The notes: generated from the letters alone by a model not told the origin. 51,492 bases of DNA from Pseudomonas sp. PDM15 (GCF_014851565.1 NZ_JACVAA010000011.1:1-51492); one strand, 5' to 3'. Shown: positions 43,018 to 51,077, counted from the stretch's first letter. A program made the numbers and translations.

Positions 43018-44472
43018 TCATTTATTCGCGCTCGGTATTGCGGTGCCGGACAGCACTGCAGTCGCATTCCTAAAAGCCTTCTTCAGACGTAGCCCCTGTT
43101 CATCGAACACGACCTCCAGGAGGGCCGGGTCATAGGTGCTGTCTCTCATCTTCAGGGTGGAGAGAACCCGTTTAAGTTCGGAATTGATTTCCACGAAGCG
43201 CATCAGCAGCAGGTTGTCGACGAGGCTGGAAAGCTCCGGCGCTGGTGCGTTGATCTCGGAGCCGAACAGGTCGCGCATCTCCCAGGTGGCCATCACGGTC
43301 ACGCCGCGTGAACGTAGCTCGTTCATCAGGGCACTGAAGAACTCGACCAGGCGTGCCTGGTTGGTCGCCACGCGGGCCATGCCGCCCAGGCTGTCGAGCA
43401 GCACACGCTTGATACCCAGGCGCTCGACCGTGTCGAGCAGCTTCAGGCCGAGGGCATCGAGCAAGCCGGACGTGGTTGGCTGCCAGACGATATGCAGCGC
43501 GCCGCTGTCCTCCAGGGCTCGCAGGTCATGGCCCAACGCCTGGGCCTTCAGGCGCAGGCGCTGCGGCGTCTCGTAGAAGCCGAAATGCAGGCCTGGCTCT
43601 TGCGCAGTGCTCTGGGCCAGGAAGTTCAGGCCGGCGCTGGTCTTGCCCACGCCGGAGGGGCCCATGAGCAGGGTCACCGAGGATTCCGGCAGGCCGCCGC
43701 CGATCAGCTCGTCCAAGCCAGCGATGCCGCTGGTGAGGCGGCGCAGGTCGCCACTGTCCGGTTGCGAGGGGCGCGAATACAGGCTCTCCAGGCGTGGGTA
43801 GATGACCATGCCGTCGCTGGTGATCTCGCATTCGTGCAGGCCCGAAAGGGCGCCGCTGCCGCGGGTCTTGCGCAGTTGGATGCGGCGCACCGAGCGGCTG
43901 CCATGCAGCTCTTCGCCGACTTCGATCACGCCGTCGACCATGGTGTGCTCGGGGCTGCCATCGTCCAGGCGGGCGCTGGTGATCAGCAGCACGGTGCAGC
44001 CGGCGAAGGCGGCGTGGCCCTGCAGCTCGGAGATGAATTTCTTGGTGTCCAGTGGCGACTCGGCGCGCGAACGGGCATTGAGCACGCCGTCGACGATCAG
44101 CAGGGTAGCCTTCTGCCGGTTGATCTCGCGGCGCAGCAGGCGCACCACTTCGTCCAGGCCTTCGTTCTGCATGGTGTCGAAGGCGCTGACGAACTGGATC
44201 TCGCTGCCCACCCGCTGCGGCTCGAAGAAGCTCAGGGTGGAGAGGAACTGGAACAACCGGTCGTGGGATTCGGCCAGCAGCGTGGCCACCAGCACGCGAC
44301 CGCCTTCACGCACGTGGTTGAAGGCAATCTGGTTGGCCAGGATGGTCTTGCCCGAACCTGGGCGGCCCTGAACAATGTATGAGGCACCGCTGACCAGTCC
44401 TCCTTTCAACAGGACGTCGAGGCCATCGATGCCGCTTTGAAGGCGTTTTAGTTGTTCCAAGGTCCGTTCCAT
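43018..44472 (-). CDS. KaiC-like double-domain RecA-family ATPase
   Basis: The 484-aa protein has two KaiC-type domains in tandem, each with its own Walker A: GRPGSGKT (36-43) and GPSGVGKT (271-278). Each is introduced by a SGIxGLDxLxxGG stretch (13-25 and 248-260). Walker B-like strands are TLLIVDG (about 123) and RVLLDSLGG. The C-terminal part RVLSTLKMRDSTYDP resembles the KMRxS region of cyanobacterial KaiC. No KaiA or KaiB gene is nearby, so a clock is not implied; KaiC homologues outside cyanobacteria are mostly tied to signalling or stress. It lies between a PAS histidine kinase and a receiver on one strand. The role here is inferred: an ATP-dependent switch in this pathway. Confidence 0.9.
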   Translation of the reverse strand: MERTLEQLKRLQSGIDGLDVLLKGGLVSGASYIVQGRPGSGKTILANQIAFNHVREGGRVLVATLLAESHDRLFQFLSTLSFFEPQRVGSEIQFVSAFDTMQNEGLDEVVRLLRREINRQKATLLIVDGVLNARSRAESPLDTKKFISELQGHAAFAGCTVLLITSARLDDGSPEHTMVDGVIEVGEELHGSRSVRRIQLRKTRGSGALSGLHECEITSDGMVIYPRLESLYSRPSQPDSGDLRRLTSGIAGLDELIGGGLPESSVTLLMGPSGVGKTSAGLNFLAQSTAQEPGLHFGFYETPQRLRLKAQALGHDLRALEDSGALHIVWQPTTSGLLDALGLKLLDTVERLGIKRVLLDSLGGMARVATNQARLVEFFSALMNELRSRGVTVMATWEMRDLFGSEINAPAPELSSLVDNLLLMRFVEINSELKRVLSTLKMRDSTYDPALLEVVFDEQGLRLKKAFRNATAVLSGTAIPSANK

Positions 44473-44550
44473 CTCTATATCGAGTGGCAGCGCCGGTGCG
44501 CTGCGAATGGTCGCACTTTACCGGCAAGCCAGTATGGCGGACAACGCCAG

Positions 44551-45687
44551 CTAGACTGCGGCGGGCAGATAAAGGGTCATGCGGGTGCCCTTGCCGGGTT
44601 CGCTTTCGACCCGGATCGAACCACCGGCGTTCCGCGCGAATCCGTACACCTGGCTAAGGCCGAGGCCGGTGCCCTTGCCGAATTGCTTGGTGGTGAAGAA
44701 CGGTTCGAAGATACGCGTCTGCAGCTCGGGGGCGATGCCGGGGCCGTCGTCGCTGACCGAGATCAGCACGAAGTCGCCGTGGAGCTCTTCCCACTCGCCC
44801 GCCAGATGCCGATTCTCGGCGCGCAGCAGGATGCGCCCACCCTGCTGTTCCATGGCATCGCGGGCGTTGAACACCAGGTTGAGCAGGGCCATTTCCAGCT
44901 GGTTGGCGTCGACCCGCGCCTGATGCAGCGCGGGAGGGATTTCCAAGTCCAGGCTAATGCTCTTGGGCAGTGCCTGGGCGAACAGGGCCGAGGAGGCCTG
45001 CAGGGTGCTAGCCAGGTCGAGCGCCCAATCCTGCGGGGTTCGGCGGCGGGCGAAGGTCAGCAGGTTCTGGGTCAGCTCACGTCCGCGAATGCCGGCCTCG
45101 TGGATGTTCTCCAGCAGCAGCTGGATGCGTTCCAGGTTGTTGCTACGCCGGGCCAGATCGCTGGAGCCGATGATCACCGTGAGCAGGTTGTTGAAGTCGT
45201 GCGCCATGCCGCCGGTGAGCTGGCCGAGGGCTTCCATCTTCTGCGCCTGGAACAGCTGCGCGCGCACCTCGTCCAGGTGCTGTTGCGCCTCGTGGCGCTC
45301 GGTCATGTCGCGGGTGATCTTGGCCAGGCCGACCAGACAACCGGCTTCGTCGTGGATGGCGTCGAGCACGGTGAGCGCCCAGAAGCGCGAGCCGTCCTTG
45401 CGCACCCGCCAGCCCTCGTCCTGGGCGCGGCCCTCGCGCAGGGCAGTGGCGATCAGCCGTTGCGCCTTGCCCTGGCGGCGATCCTCCTCCGGAAAGAACA
45501 GCTCCAGGTGCTGGCCGATCACTTCCTTGGCTGTGTAGCCCTTGATCCGCTCGGCGCCGACATTCCAGGTCATGATCCGGCCCTGCGGGTCGAGCATGTA
45601 GATCGCGTAGTCGACCACTGCCTGGACCAGCAGCTCGTAGCTGCGCTCGGTCAGGCCGCTGGGAGTCAGTGGTGGTTCATCGGCCAT
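44551..45687 (-). CDS. PAS-domain sensor histidine kinase (soluble)
   Basis: This 378-aa cytoplasmic kinase has no membrane segment. A PAS domain occupies about 15-130 (IYMLDPQGRIMTWNVGAERIKGY and the C-terminal RDMTERHEA linker), followed by a HisKA helix with the phospho-histidine His163 (GGMAHDFNNLL). The ATPase domain has the N box (NLVFNARDAM), the G1 box (DDGPGI), FEPFFTTK and GTGLGLSQVYG. It is first in the minus-strand operon, 78 bases upstream of the KaiC-like gene. It probably phosphorylates the receiver at 42645. The PAS signal is unknown; conserved residues for haem or flavin cannot be assigned by reading. Confidence 0.92.
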   Translation of the reverse strand: MADEPPLTPSGLTERSYELLVQAVVDYAIYMLDPQGRIMTWNVGAERIKGYTAKEVIGQHLELFFPEEDRRQGKAQRLIATALREGRAQDEGWRVRKDGSRFWALTVLDAIHDEAGCLVGLAKITRDMTERHEAQQHLDEVRAQLFQAQKMEALGQLTGGMAHDFNNLLTVIIGSSDLARRSNNLERIQLLLENIHEAGIRGRELTQNLLTFARRRTPQDWALDLASTLQASSALFAQALPKSISLDLEIPPALHQARVDANQLEMALLNLVFNARDAMEQQGGRILLRAENRHLAGEWEELHGDFVLISVSDDGPGIAPELQTRIFEPFFTTKQFGKGTGLGLSQVYGFARNAGGSIRVESEPGKGTRMTLYLPAAV

Positions 45688-45846
45688 GGCGTTTTTCGAT
45701 CCGATTCCGAGTGAGCTCGTGGTTATGCAGTGTAGAGCGACGGCCCTGGCGATGTTTGCGACTGGTTCAGGGATGGCGCACCTGGGTGCGACGCCTTGGC
45801 AGTAGCCCGGGGCCGTTCACTGGCTAGAATGCGCAGCCATGAAAGG

Positions 45847-46215
45847 ATGCCCCACCTGAACCCGCTCAGCCACAACTTCCGCGACTGGCTCTACGCCTTT
45901 GCCCTGGTGGGCATGCTGCTGCGCGTGAGCATGCCGCTGTGGGCGCCGCCGCAGATGAGCGAAGGCGGCTTCATGCTGATGTGCACCTCGCAGGGCATGC
46001 AGTGGCAGCTCGGCGAGGACAAGGGTGGCGCCGCCTCGCACCAGTTGCCCTGCGTGCAGTGCGGCGTACAGATCGCCAACCTGCAGTCTTTGCCCTTCAC
46101 GCCGCCACCTCCGCGGGTAGCGCCGCCGGAGCGTCCGCGCTTCGCCGAGGCGCTGGGCCTCAGTCCGCCGTTCCTCGTTGCGCCACCCGGCAGGGCACCC
46201 CCGACGTTTTCCTGA
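45847..46215 (+). CDS. DUF2946 family protein
   Basis: This small secreted or membrane protein (about 122 aa from ATG 45847, MPHLNPLSHNFRDWLYAFAL) has a hydrophobic N-terminal segment (about 11-31) and the cysteines MCTSQG and LPCVQCGVQ typical of DUF2946. The tail is proline-rich. DUF2946 genes usually sit next to the OprC copper receptor, as here, and a role in periplasmic copper handling is suspected but not shown. The start is uncertain: an in-frame ATG at 45829 would add six residues, and neither has a clear ribosome site. It is 62 bases before the receptor. Confidence 0.75.
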   Translation: MPHLNPLSHNFRDWLYAFALVGMLLRVSMPLWAPPQMSEGGFMLMCTSQGMQWQLGEDKGGAASHQLPCVQCGVQIANLQSLPFTPPPPRVAPPERPRFAEALGLSPPFLVAPPGRAPPTFS

Positions 46216-46277
46216 ACCCGCCCACACTCGCCCTCTCCGCGAGGGCCCAGCGCTGTTCACTCTTTCAGGAAAACACC

Positions 46278-48362
46278 ATGATTCCGTTCGTTTTCGTGCC
46301 GGCACGCGCCGCTCGCCTGCCTTTCGTTCTGTCCGCCCTCGGTCTGACCATGGCCGCCCCGACCTTCGCTGCCCAACCCTCCGATGCCGAGCTGGCGCCC
46401 ACAGTGGTCACCGCCGTGCAGCAGAGCTCGCCACTGACCATCCACGCCGATCCCAAGGACGCCCGCCAGCCGGTGCCGGCCAGCGATGCCACCGACTATC
46501 TGAAGACCATCCCCGGCTTCGCCGCCATCCGCAGCGGCGGCAGCAACGGCGACCCGGTGCTGCGCGGCATGTTCGGCTCGCGCATCAACCTGCGCACCAA
46601 CGGCGGCCTGATGCTCGGCGCCTGTCCGTACCGCATGGATGCGCCGAGCTCCTATATCTCGCCGGAGACCTTCGACCAACTGACCGTGATCAAGGGCCCG
46701 CAGACCGTGCTCTGGGGACCGGGTGCTTCGGCCGGTACCGTGCTGTTCGAGCGTGAGCCGGAGCGCTTCGGCGAACTCGGCAGCCGCCTGCATGCCAGCC
46801 TGCTGGCCGGCTCCAACGGCCGCGTGGACAAGGTGCTGGACGGCGCCGTGGGCGGCGAACAGGGCTACCTGCGCTTCGTCGGCAACCAGGTCCAGGCCGA
46901 TGACTACGAGGACGGCGACGGCGATACCGTGCCGTCACGCTGGAGCAAGTGGAACGGCGACTTGGCTATCGGCTGGACGCCGGACGCCGACACCCTGATC
47001 GAGTTCAGCGCCGGCAAGGGCGACGGTGAGGCGCGCTATGCCGGGCGCGGCATGGACGGCGCGCAGTTCGAGCGCGAGAGCCTCGGCCTGCGTTTCGAGA
47101 AGTCCAACCTGGGTGGCACGCTCGACAAGCTGGAGGCGCAGCTCTACTACAACTACGCCGACCACATCATGGACAACTTTAGTCTGCGCCAGCCCGACCC
47201 GAGCAGCATGATGGCCATGCCCATGGCGTCCCAGGTCGATCGACGCACGATTGGCGGGCGCTTCGCGGCTACGTTCAAATGGAGCGAGGTCGAACTGGTG
47301 GCCGGTATCGACGCATTGCGCAGCGAGCATCGCTGGCGCAACTCCGATTACGACATGATGAGCGATCGCTACATCGACACTGACCAGTTCCCCTGGGACA
47401 AGGATGCGGTGATGCACAGCTACGGTGCCTTCGCCGAGGCCACCTGGCACCTGGCGGAGCGGGAGCGTCTGGTCGGCGGTGCGCGCCTGGACCGTGCCTC
47501 GGCCAAGGATTATCGCGCCAGCCAGTGGAGCGGCATGATGCAGGTGGCCAACCCGACCGAGGGCGAGACCCGTGCCGATACCCTGCCCAGCGGCTTCTTC
47601 CGCTACGAGCACGATCTGGCCGGCTCGCCAACCACTCTGTACGCCGGCCTTGGCCATGTGCAGCGCTTCCCCGACTACTGGGAGCTGTTCTCGGCGGAGA
47701 CCGGAGCTGTCGGCAGTGACAATGCCTTCGACGGCGTCAAACCCGAGAAGACCACTCAGCTCGACTTCGGCGTGCAGTACAACGGCGTCGATCTGCAGGC
47801 CTGGGCCTCCGGCTATGTCGGCCAGGCGCGCGACTACATCCTGTTCGACTACAGCGGCGGTATGACGGGCGGCTCGCGGGCCGACAATATCGACGCGCGC
47901 ATCATGGGCGGCGAACTGGGGGTGGACTATGACCTCAGCGAGCAGTGGAAGACCGACGCCACCCTGGCCTACGCCTGGGGCAAGAACAGCTCCGATGGCG
48001 AGGCGCTGCCGCAGATGCCGCCGCTGGAAGCACGCCTGGGTCTGACCTACCAGCGCGACGCCTGGAGCGCCGGCGCCCTGTGGCGCGTAGTGGCGGCGCA
48101 GAACCGGGTGGACGAGGGCCGCGGCAACGTGGTCGGCCAGGACTTCGGCAGCAGCGCCGGCTTCGGCGTGTTCTCGCTCAACGGCGCCTACCGCGTCAGT
48201 GCCAACCTCAAGCTCAGCGCCGGCGTCGACAACCTGTTCGGCAAGGACTACGCCGAACATCTCAACCTGGCTGGCGACGCCGGGTTCGGCTATCCGGCCG
48301 AGCCGGTGGCCATCGATGAGCCCGGGCGAACCCTGTGGGCCAAAGTCGATCTCGACTTCTGA
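46278..48362 (+). CDS. oprC: TonB-dependent copper receptor, OprC-like
   Basis: This outer-membrane TonB-dependent receptor has 694 aa with a signal peptide (1 to about 31, ending PTFAA), a TonB-box-like APTVVTAV, a plug domain (about 50-160) and a 22-strand beta-barrel ending in the terminal Phe. The copper ligands known from P. aeruginosa OprC, CxxxM and HxM, are both present: Cys116-Pro-Tyr-Arg-Met120 and His296-Ile-Met298. The 180-residue spacing between Cys and His equals that in OprC as I recall it (143 and 323). A Met-rich loop SSMMAMPMASQ follows the HxM site. ATG 46278 has AGGAAAACACC upstream; longer in-frame starts lack a signal peptide. It forms an operon with the DUF2946 gene. 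Confidence 0.92.
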   Translation: MIPFVFVPARAARLPFVLSALGLTMAAPTFAAQPSDAELAPTVVTAVQQSSPLTIHADPKDARQPVPASDATDYLKTIPGFAAIRSGGSNGDPVLRGMFGSRINLRTNGGLMLGACPYRMDAPSSYISPETFDQLTVIKGPQTVLWGPGASAGTVLFEREPERFGELGSRLHASLLAGSNGRVDKVLDGAVGGEQGYLRFVGNQVQADDYEDGDGDTVPSRWSKWNGDLAIGWTPDADTLIEFSAGKGDGEARYAGRGMDGAQFERESLGLRFEKSNLGGTLDKLEAQLYYNYADHIMDNFSLRQPDPSSMMAMPMASQVDRRTIGGRFAATFKWSEVELVAGIDALRSEHRWRNSDYDMMSDRYIDTDQFPWDKDAVMHSYGAFAEATWHLAERERLVGGARLDRASAKDYRASQWSGMMQVANPTEGETRADTLPSGFFRYEHDLAGSPTTLYAGLGHVQRFPDYWELFSAETGAVGSDNAFDGVKPEKTTQLDFGVQYNGVDLQAWASGYVGQARDYILFDYSGGMTGGSRADNIDARIMGGELGVDYDLSEQWKTDATLAYAWGKNSSDGEALPQMPPLEARLGLTYQRDAWSAGALWRVVAAQNRVDEGRGNVVGQDFGSSAGFGVFSLNGAYRVSANLKLSAGVDNLFGKDYAEHLNLAGDAGFGYPAEPVAIDEPGRTLWAKVDLDF

Positions 48363-48403
48363 GCCAACGGCCCGCCGCGAGGTGGGCTTCTGCTGTGTGG
48401 CGT

Positions 48404-48449
48404 CGTGCATTTTGCACGTCGCTAACGGCGCGCCGTGCATTCTGCATCG
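48404..48449. promoter_or_regulatory. Two phased palindromes upstream of a sigma54 promoter (candidate enhancer sites)
   Basis: CGTGCA-TTT-TGCACG (48404-48418) is a perfect palindrome. A second, imperfect copy CGTGCATTCTGCATC lies at 48434-48448. Their centres are 30 bp apart, three helical turns, and lie about 129 and 99 bp before the expected sigma54 start. This is the distance and phasing used by sigma54 enhancer-binding proteins. The protein is not identified; the half-site is not the NtrC pattern with its usual spacing. Confidence 0.55.
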
Positions 48450-48513
48450 GGCAAGGTGCTATCTCTGTTTCGTAAGTTGTTGATGTGTATTGGTATTTCT
48501 GCGATTAGCGAGT

Positions 48514-48530
48514 TGGCACAGGCGCTGCAC
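48514..48530 (+). promoter_or_regulatory. Sigma54 (RpoN) promoter
   Basis: TGGCACAGGCGCTGCA has GG at 48515-48516 and GC at 48527-48528, ten bases apart, the obligatory -24/-12 spacing, and TGGCAC is the full -24 consensus. The -12 lacks one T of TTGCA. The start would be near 48540, giving a 30-base leader with AGGGAG before the gene at 48571. Confidence 0.7.
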
Positions 48531-48570
48531 TAGCTGAGTACCCCGGAACACAACAATAGGGAGTAGAGAG

Positions 48571-48936
48571 ATGCAAATCGCGATCAAGGAATTCTTCGAC
48601 GCCTTTCCCGACCACAACGTTTCGATCAAGCCGCGCCCGGACGGCATGTTGCTGCTGACCCTGCGCAAGCCGAACGAAGTGCCGTTGAGCAAGGCTATCG
48701 ACAGCGCCGCGATCTTCAATCGGGACAGCGTGCGCGAGCTGATCTTCGACGTGACCCTGAGCCTCAAACTGGCCAACGGCCAGGCCATCGACAAGGATGA
48801 CGGTGACCGCTGGGGCCTGCGTAATCTGCCCACTTTCACCGGCGGGCCGATCCACGTCACCGCCTCGCGCATGCTGGTGCACAAGCGCAAGCTGGAGCTG
48901 ATGAAGAAGCAGCGCCGCGAAGCGATTGCGGTCTAG
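48571..48936 (+). CDS. Conserved-looking hypothetical protein, possibly DUF3509-like
   Basis: I do not recognise this 121-aa protein with certainty. It begins MQIAIKEFFDAFPDHNVSIK and has PRPDGMLLLTLRKPNE, a stretch slightly reminiscent of Pseudomonas DUF3509 proteins. It ends in a basic helix (HKRKLELMKKQRREAIAV). There is no signal peptide, membrane segment or cysteine, so it should be cytoplasmic. ATG 48571 follows AGGGAGTAGAGAG. It is preceded by a strong sigma54 promoter pattern and paired palindromes, so it is probably switched on by a nitrogen, carbon or motility-linked activator. No function is proposed. Confidence 0.75.
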   Translation: MQIAIKEFFDAFPDHNVSIKPRPDGMLLLTLRKPNEVPLSKAIDSAAIFNRDSVRELIFDVTLSLKLANGQAIDKDDGDRWGLRNLPTFTGGPIHVTASRMLVHKRKLELMKKQRREAIAV

Positions 48937-48989
48937 ACTTCGGCTGCGGCATGGCGGCCGCCGACCGGGATCGGCAGGCCGTTGGACAC

Positions 48990-49016
48990 TCAAGTTTTAC
49001 CGGCGCCAACCGCCAC
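48990..49016 (+). promoter_or_regulatory. Weak candidate FliA (sigma28) promoter of the chemoreceptor
   Basis: TCAAGTTT (48990-48997) agrees with 7 of 8 bases of the sigma28 -35 TAAAGTTT; after 11 bp, ACCGCCAC matches GCCGATAA in only 4 of 8. Many Pseudomonas chemoreceptors are FliA-dependent, which makes it plausible but not firm. Confidence 0.25.
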
Positions 49017-49069
49017 AGTAGGAGGCCGCCGCCAGCCGCGGCCCTCTACCATCGGATGGAACTGCCGCC

Positions 49070-50713
49070 ATGCTGCTGCGCAATCTCAGCCTGCAAACCA
49101 AGCTGTTGCTGGCGTTTACCCTGGTCAACCTGATCAGCATCGCCGCCTTCATCAGCTACGCCCAATACGCCAAAGCCCTGGATATCCGCGCGCAGATGGA
49201 CAACCGCCTGCGTGCCGCCGCCCATGCGGTGCCGCGCCTGCTCGGTGACGACTATCTGGAGCGTGCGCGCAGCGCCGAGGGCTTGAAGGAGGGCGATTAC
49301 CTGGGCCAGGTGCGCAACCTCGGTGAGTACGCGGCGGAGGTCGACCTCAAGTACGCCTACACCATGATGGTGGATCCCGGTGGCCAGGTGTATTACCTCT
49401 CCGACGGCGCCAGCCCCGAAGACATCGCCGCCGACGAATACGCCAAGCACCTGGAGCACTACTCCGATGCCAGCCCTGCTGTCACCGTCGCCGCGCGCAG
49501 CGGCCAGGTGCAGTTCGACGAATACACGGACAGCTACGGCAGCTTCCGCTCGATCTTCCTGCCCCTGCGCACCGCCGGCGGCCAGCCCTTCGTGGTGGGC
49601 GTGGATGTGACCCTGGACAGCCTCCAGCAGGCCATCCACGACAGCCTGCAAAGCCTGCTGCTGATCGGTGCCGCCACCCTCGGCGTCGGCCTGCTGCTGT
49701 CCTGGCTGGCGGCACGCATGCTGGTGCACGGAATTCTCCAGCTCACCGGCCAGCTCAACCGCATCGCCGACAACCGCGACCTGTCGCGGCCCATCGCCCT
49801 GATCAGCGGCGACGAGCTGGGGCAGATGGGCGAGCGCCTGTCCGGCCTGCTGCAGGACCTGCGCCAGACCCTGTCCGGCGCGTCGGGCATGGCCGACAGC
49901 AACCAGCAAAAACTGGCGGACACCTTCCTGCTGCGCGCCGACGACATCACCCGGCAGATCCAGCAGGCCGCCGGCCAGCTGGCCGATGTCGACCAGCACG
50001 GCCAGTCGATCCAGCATGCGGCCGGGCATTCCTCCAGCCTGGCAGGCGCCGTGCGCGCCAGCCTGGAGCGCGCCAGTGGCGAACTGAGTCGTGCCCACCA
50101 CGAACTGCAACGACTGATCGGCGATGTGCACGGCAGCACCTCGGCCAACGTCGAGCTGGCCGTCGACCTGGAGCGCCTGAGCAGCGAAGCCGAGCAGATC
50201 GGCCAGGTACTGCAGATGATCGCCGGCATCTCCGAACAGACCAACCTGCTGGCGCTCAATGCAGCCATCGAGGCTGCGCGTGCCGGCGAAGCGGGCCGCG
50301 GTTTCGCCGTGGTGGCCGACGAGGTGCGCAAGCTGGCAGGGCAGACCCAGACCGTCCTGGGCGAGGCCCATCAAGTGATCGACAAGGTCACCGGCGCCAT
50401 CCGCCAAGTGGCCCAGCGCATGAGCAGCACCGCCGAGCGTTCCCGCGCCCTTGCCGGCGACGCCGATGAGGCGCTGGAGGCACTCGACGCGCTGGTGCAG
50501 CAGATGGGCCAGGTGAGCAGCACGGTGGACCAGGCGCTGGTCAGCAGCGAAGAAATCCAGCATGCCGTGGCCGACATGTCCGGTCGTATCGGCGGCATGC
50601 GCGACGCCTTCGAGCACACCCGTCAGGACGTGGACGCGATCAACCGCTCCGCCGCCGAACTGGGCGACACCGCCCGCGCGCTGAAGAGCGGCTTGGGCGT
50701 ATTCCGCACCTGA
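49070..50713 (+). CDS. Methyl-accepting chemotaxis protein
   Basis: This is a 547-aa inner-membrane chemoreceptor. It has a first membrane segment (about 11-31), then a periplasmic domain of about 150 residues with PAS-like Cache features (YTMMVDPGGQVYYLSDG, SIFLPLRTAGGQPFVVGVDV), and a second membrane segment (about 190-212). A HAMP domain (about 213-265) follows. The signalling hairpin tip is ISEQTNLLALNAAIEAARAG and GRGFAVVADEVRKLA, the contact site for CheA and CheW. There is no C-terminal CheR-binding pentapeptide. The ligand is unknown. ATG 49070 has GTAGGAGG some way upstream and lies 133 bases after the hypothetical gene. Confidence 0.95.
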   Translation: MLLRNLSLQTKLLLAFTLVNLISIAAFISYAQYAKALDIRAQMDNRLRAAAHAVPRLLGDDYLERARSAEGLKEGDYLGQVRNLGEYAAEVDLKYAYTMMVDPGGQVYYLSDGASPEDIAADEYAKHLEHYSDASPAVTVAARSGQVQFDEYTDSYGSFRSIFLPLRTAGGQPFVVGVDVTLDSLQQAIHDSLQSLLLIGAATLGVGLLLSWLAARMLVHGILQLTGQLNRIADNRDLSRPIALISGDELGQMGERLSGLLQDLRQTLSGASGMADSNQQKLADTFLLRADDITRQIQQAAGQLADVDQHGQSIQHAAGHSSSLAGAVRASLERASGELSRAHHELQRLIGDVHGSTSANVELAVDLERLSSEAEQIGQVLQMIAGISEQTNLLALNAAIEAARAGEAGRGFAVVADEVRKLAGQTQTVLGEAHQVIDKVTGAIRQVAQRMSSTAERSRALAGDADEALEALDALVQQMGQVSSTVDQALVSSEEIQHAVADMSGRIGGMRDAFEHTRQDVDAINRSAAELGDTARALKSGLGVFRT

Positions 50714-50728
50714 CGACCAGGCGCTGGT

Positions 50729-50908
50729 TCAGCGTCCGCTACGCTCACCCCCATGGCTGTGCTGGCCGCCTTTGCGAGCCTTCTCGGCGCGGTCGGTATC
50801 GCTCCTTACATTGCCGCCGGTAGCATGGCCGGAGCCCTTGCGACCGGCCTCGGAGACTTTCTGCGGGTCATCGGCGAAGCTGTGCTTGCCGCCTTTATGG
50901 GTTGTCAT
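50729..50908 (-). CDS. KGG/Con-10-type stress-induced protein, copy B
   Basis: This is a 59-aa very hydrophilic protein read on the minus strand from ATG 50908 to TGA 50729, starting MTTHKGGKHSFADDPQKVSE. It has repeated Gly-Lys-Gly-type motifs: SFADDPQKVSEAGRKGSGHA and RSDTDRAEKARKGGQHSH. This matches the pattern of the bacterial KGG stress repeat (YciG, fungal Con-10). Such proteins accumulate in stress or stationary phase, and the mechanism is unknown. The ribosome site GAGGAG lies eight bases before the start. It follows copy A after ten bases. The stop is 16 bases from the convergent chemoreceptor gene. Confidence 0.82.
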   Translation of the reverse strand: MTTHKGGKHSFADDPQKVSEAGRKGSGHATGGNVRSDTDRAEKARKGGQHSHGGERSGR

Positions 50909-50918
50909 GTCTGTCTCC

Positions 50919-51077
50919 TCAATGCCGTTGGCCGCGCTGATCGCTGCTTTCCGCGCGTTGCCGGATGCCGTTGCCGAGCACGTTGCCGCCGCCCTGGCCG
51001 GTGTTCTTGATGCCGGACCTGGGCAGGCTCTCGGGGCCGTGGTGGGCCGTATGCTTACCGCCTTGGGATGTGTTCAT
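50919..51077 (-). CDS. KGG-related small protein, copy A (divergent)
   Basis: This is a 52-aa hydrophilic protein on the minus strand, from ATG 51077 (ribosome site GAGAGG) to TGA 50919, starting MNTSQGGKHTAHHGPESLPR. Its second half, GQGGGNVLGNGIRQRAESSD followed by QRGQRH, lines up with GGNVRSDTDRAEKARKGGQH of copy B, but the AGRKGG core is lost. It is probably an eroded or diverged paralogue rather than a chance frame: it has a ribosome site, similar composition and tight spacing to copy B. Function is unknown. Confidence 0.6.
   Translation of the reverse strand: MNTSQGGKHTAHHGPESLPRSGIKNTGQGGGNVLGNGIRQRAESSDQRGQRH

Noticed and set aside
43018..44472. Circadian clock protein label for the KaiC-like gene
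   Set aside because: KaiA and KaiB are not present nearby and double-domain KaiC homologues occur in many non-clock bacteria.
45939..46277. In-frame upstream start for the copper receptor
   Set aside because: It would overlap the DUF2946 gene and bury the signal peptide; ATG 46278 has a ribosome site and a proper leader.
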